Below, piece by piece: positions 62,418 through 64,000 of a stretch of 64,000 bases of DNA. Each line of letters starts with the position of its first letter. Position 1 is the first letter of the stretch. The notes under the pieces were generated by a model that ran no database searches, was not told where the DNA came from, and worked only from the letters and a program-made list of their open reading frames with translations. Source of the DNA: Apostichopus japonicus (lineage: Eukaryota; Echinodermata; Holothuroidea; Aspidochirotida; Stichopodidae); the NCBI RefSeq assembly GCF_037975245.1, contig NC_092564.1, forward strand, positions 3,621,984 to 3,685,983, in the 5' to 3' direction. The translations under genes were made by a program, and so were the position numbers.

Positions 62418-63284
62418 TGATTTTCATCAACGTCCTTGTAGCTGCGAATGAGATTCCTAGTTCTTAAAAGGATCCAGTTTCAATTGTCTTGATTATTTGG
62501 AACGTCCTGGTGCTGGTAATAACCTTAGGTAAGATAAAAAGGGAGCTTTCACAAACCCATAACTGGAATTGTGATACAGAATGAATGTAGGATCCATTTT
62601 GATGGAACCTTTTGATCGAGGTAACTTTGTGGTTGGCCACTGAAAGTCGCAGGTCACACTGCCACACGTCGTTAATACCCCCCCCCCCCACCCTATGTTT
62701 ATCCCCGCTCCACCGCCCCTTCAGTTACTAAGACAAATACCCACGAAGGGAGTCTCCGATGGGACATGGTGTATATTTCATAAATTTCACTTTGTTTTGC
62801 AGAGAATTCATAATAACAACGAGGTCGAAATCCCTACCTGAGAAGCTGTTGTTGTGATAAGTTTTAATTGGTCATGCATGTCAGTTAGGGGTTGAACATA
62901 ACTATACAAAGAAAATTAAGAACTCCAAGTCAACTCTTTGCCTTCATATTTCTTCTTGGGGGACGGGATCAATATGTAACTGTGGGTTGCTTCGTTTGCA
63001 TTTCTCGTGTTATCTTATCTTCACTTACTATTGTTCTTCAGGGAATGTCATGCCAAACATGCCAGGGTTTTTCAGCATACATCCTCTTCATAACATTACA
63101 ACTATTTTAATGTTTAAACTGTATGTTCTCTACTTTGTATTCCTGTTGCGAGAAAGCAATAACGAATGAACAAACGAAAATGCTGCATGAGTTAATACTT
63201 TGCATTATCTGTGTTTCAGGAGAAATCTTGGTTATAGCTATACATGTAAAGCTTGCTGGTCTGATCAAATATTTGTGCTGCTAG
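62418..63284 (+). pseudogene. Broken copy of LRR receptor exons 20-21
   Basis: 62418-62528 matches exon 20 (VIFINVLVAANEIP ... DPVSIVLIIWNVLVL) with the Tyr codon TAC changed to TAA, and ends at gtaaga. 63220-63284 matches exon 21 (GEILVIAIHVKLAGL) and ends early in TAG. Order and orientation are those of the parent gene, with a slightly longer intron, so it is the tail of a former paralogue. No exon 19 copy is in the window. Confidence 0.88.
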
Positions 63285-64000
63285 AAGATCAATGGATGGT
63301 GACGTACCAAGACTGGAGACATCGGAAGAAATTGAGGACAATTAAAGCTACTCCAACTTAATTTACCAAACACGAAACGCTTTAAGATAACACAACATAA
63401 TTGTTTATGGATGCCCATGTTCCAAAGGCTCTCTTTTATCTTTTTTTACTAAAAGGACTTAAAACATTATACATTGATCATCAGTTTTTCATTTCATATT
63501 TTCAAGGTGAAATGCTAACAGTGTTGAAACTGATACCCATGCCAACATTAAGTCAACAAGAGGGTCAATTACAATTCTGAGTAGAAGAAATGAACACAGC
63601 GTTTCCTGGTTTAAGATTATTGCAAAGTCTGTTATTGTAGACGCCCAAAAATGTGCTGAACGGTGGTCAAGACACACGATGAAGTTCAGCGAAGGAAAAT
63701 GAAAGTGCCGACTTGACTCTGCAAACGGTAACAATTGTCGGGAATGGTAAGCGCACAAGTACCTATATTTTGAAGGAAACATATAAGGTTGTATTTTCCA
63801 GAGCAGGAAGGTTTGACTTCCTTCCAACCAACTATAAAGTTATAGGCTAATTACTCTCTAGGAACATATCAAAAATAACTGCCATTAAAGCATAATCTTA
63901 TAACCGCATGATGCTACCATTTCAGAGCCTTCAATGGATCTTCACATTCTTCTGCTGAAGTCCAGTTAAGAATTGCAGATTTGAAAATTGTTGGTAGAAC
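63285..64000. other. No gene recognised
   Basis: AT-rich flank. Open frames are short and have no splice signals. Confidence 0.45.

Overview
This is a eukaryotic, AT-rich (roughly one-third GC by eye) genomic window. Coding sequence is split into short exons with GT-AG introns, and the introns and spacers are full of fold-back elements, minisatellites, (AT)n tracts and small non-autonomous transposons. The combination of a leucine-rich-repeat (LRR) multipass receptor, a gustatory-receptor-like seven-helix gene, a cystine-knot ligand gene and a tRNA-His cluster suggests a marine invertebrate deuterostome, most plausibly an echinoderm (perhaps a holothurian). That assignment is inference and no single marker proves it.

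Layout. (1) 0.97-20.8 kb, + strand: a gene with at least 21 exons. It encodes a modular LRR ectodomain (mostly one 72-nt exon per repeat, phase-2 introns), an ephrin-receptor-like/GCC2-GCC3-like Cys-rich stretch and an 8-9-helix membrane region. All 21 exons join in one open frame of 1119 residues; the 5' end lies outside the window. (2) 20.8-30.8 kb: 3' flank, a non-autonomous element and simple repeats. (3) 30.8-37.2 kb, + strand: a three-exon, 462-residue, seven-helix protein with a C-terminal SY-x5-Q motif, a candidate gustatory-receptor-like (GRL) chemoreceptor. Its first intron carries a hAT transposase remnant and several nested repeats, and its second intron an 87-bp-arm palindrome. 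(4) 40-46 kb: inverted shards of the LRR gene around a 167-bp (AT)n tract, then a decayed four-exon gene. (5) 47.2-48.2 kb: a probable solo LTR. (6) 51.0-52.5 kb, - strand: a three-exon secreted cystine-knot (neurotrophin/Spaetzle-like) ligand candidate with an RKKR processing site. (7) 53.3-54.2 kb, + strand: four small exons that may be the C-terminal part of a vanin/biotinidase-like gene or its remnant. (8) 55.6-58.9 kb: duplicated dispersed repeats and another inverted LRR-exon shard. (9) 58.9-60.7 kb: six tandem identical tRNA-His(GTG) genes on the - strand. (10) 62.4-63.3 kb: a broken copy of the last two exons of the LRR receptor.

The LRR receptor and the GRL protein are both multipass membrane proteins carrying an acidic di-leucine ([DE]xxxLL) sorting-type motif. 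The main theme is repeated shedding of pieces of the LRR receptor into inverted positions across the window. None of the function calls could be checked by database search here.
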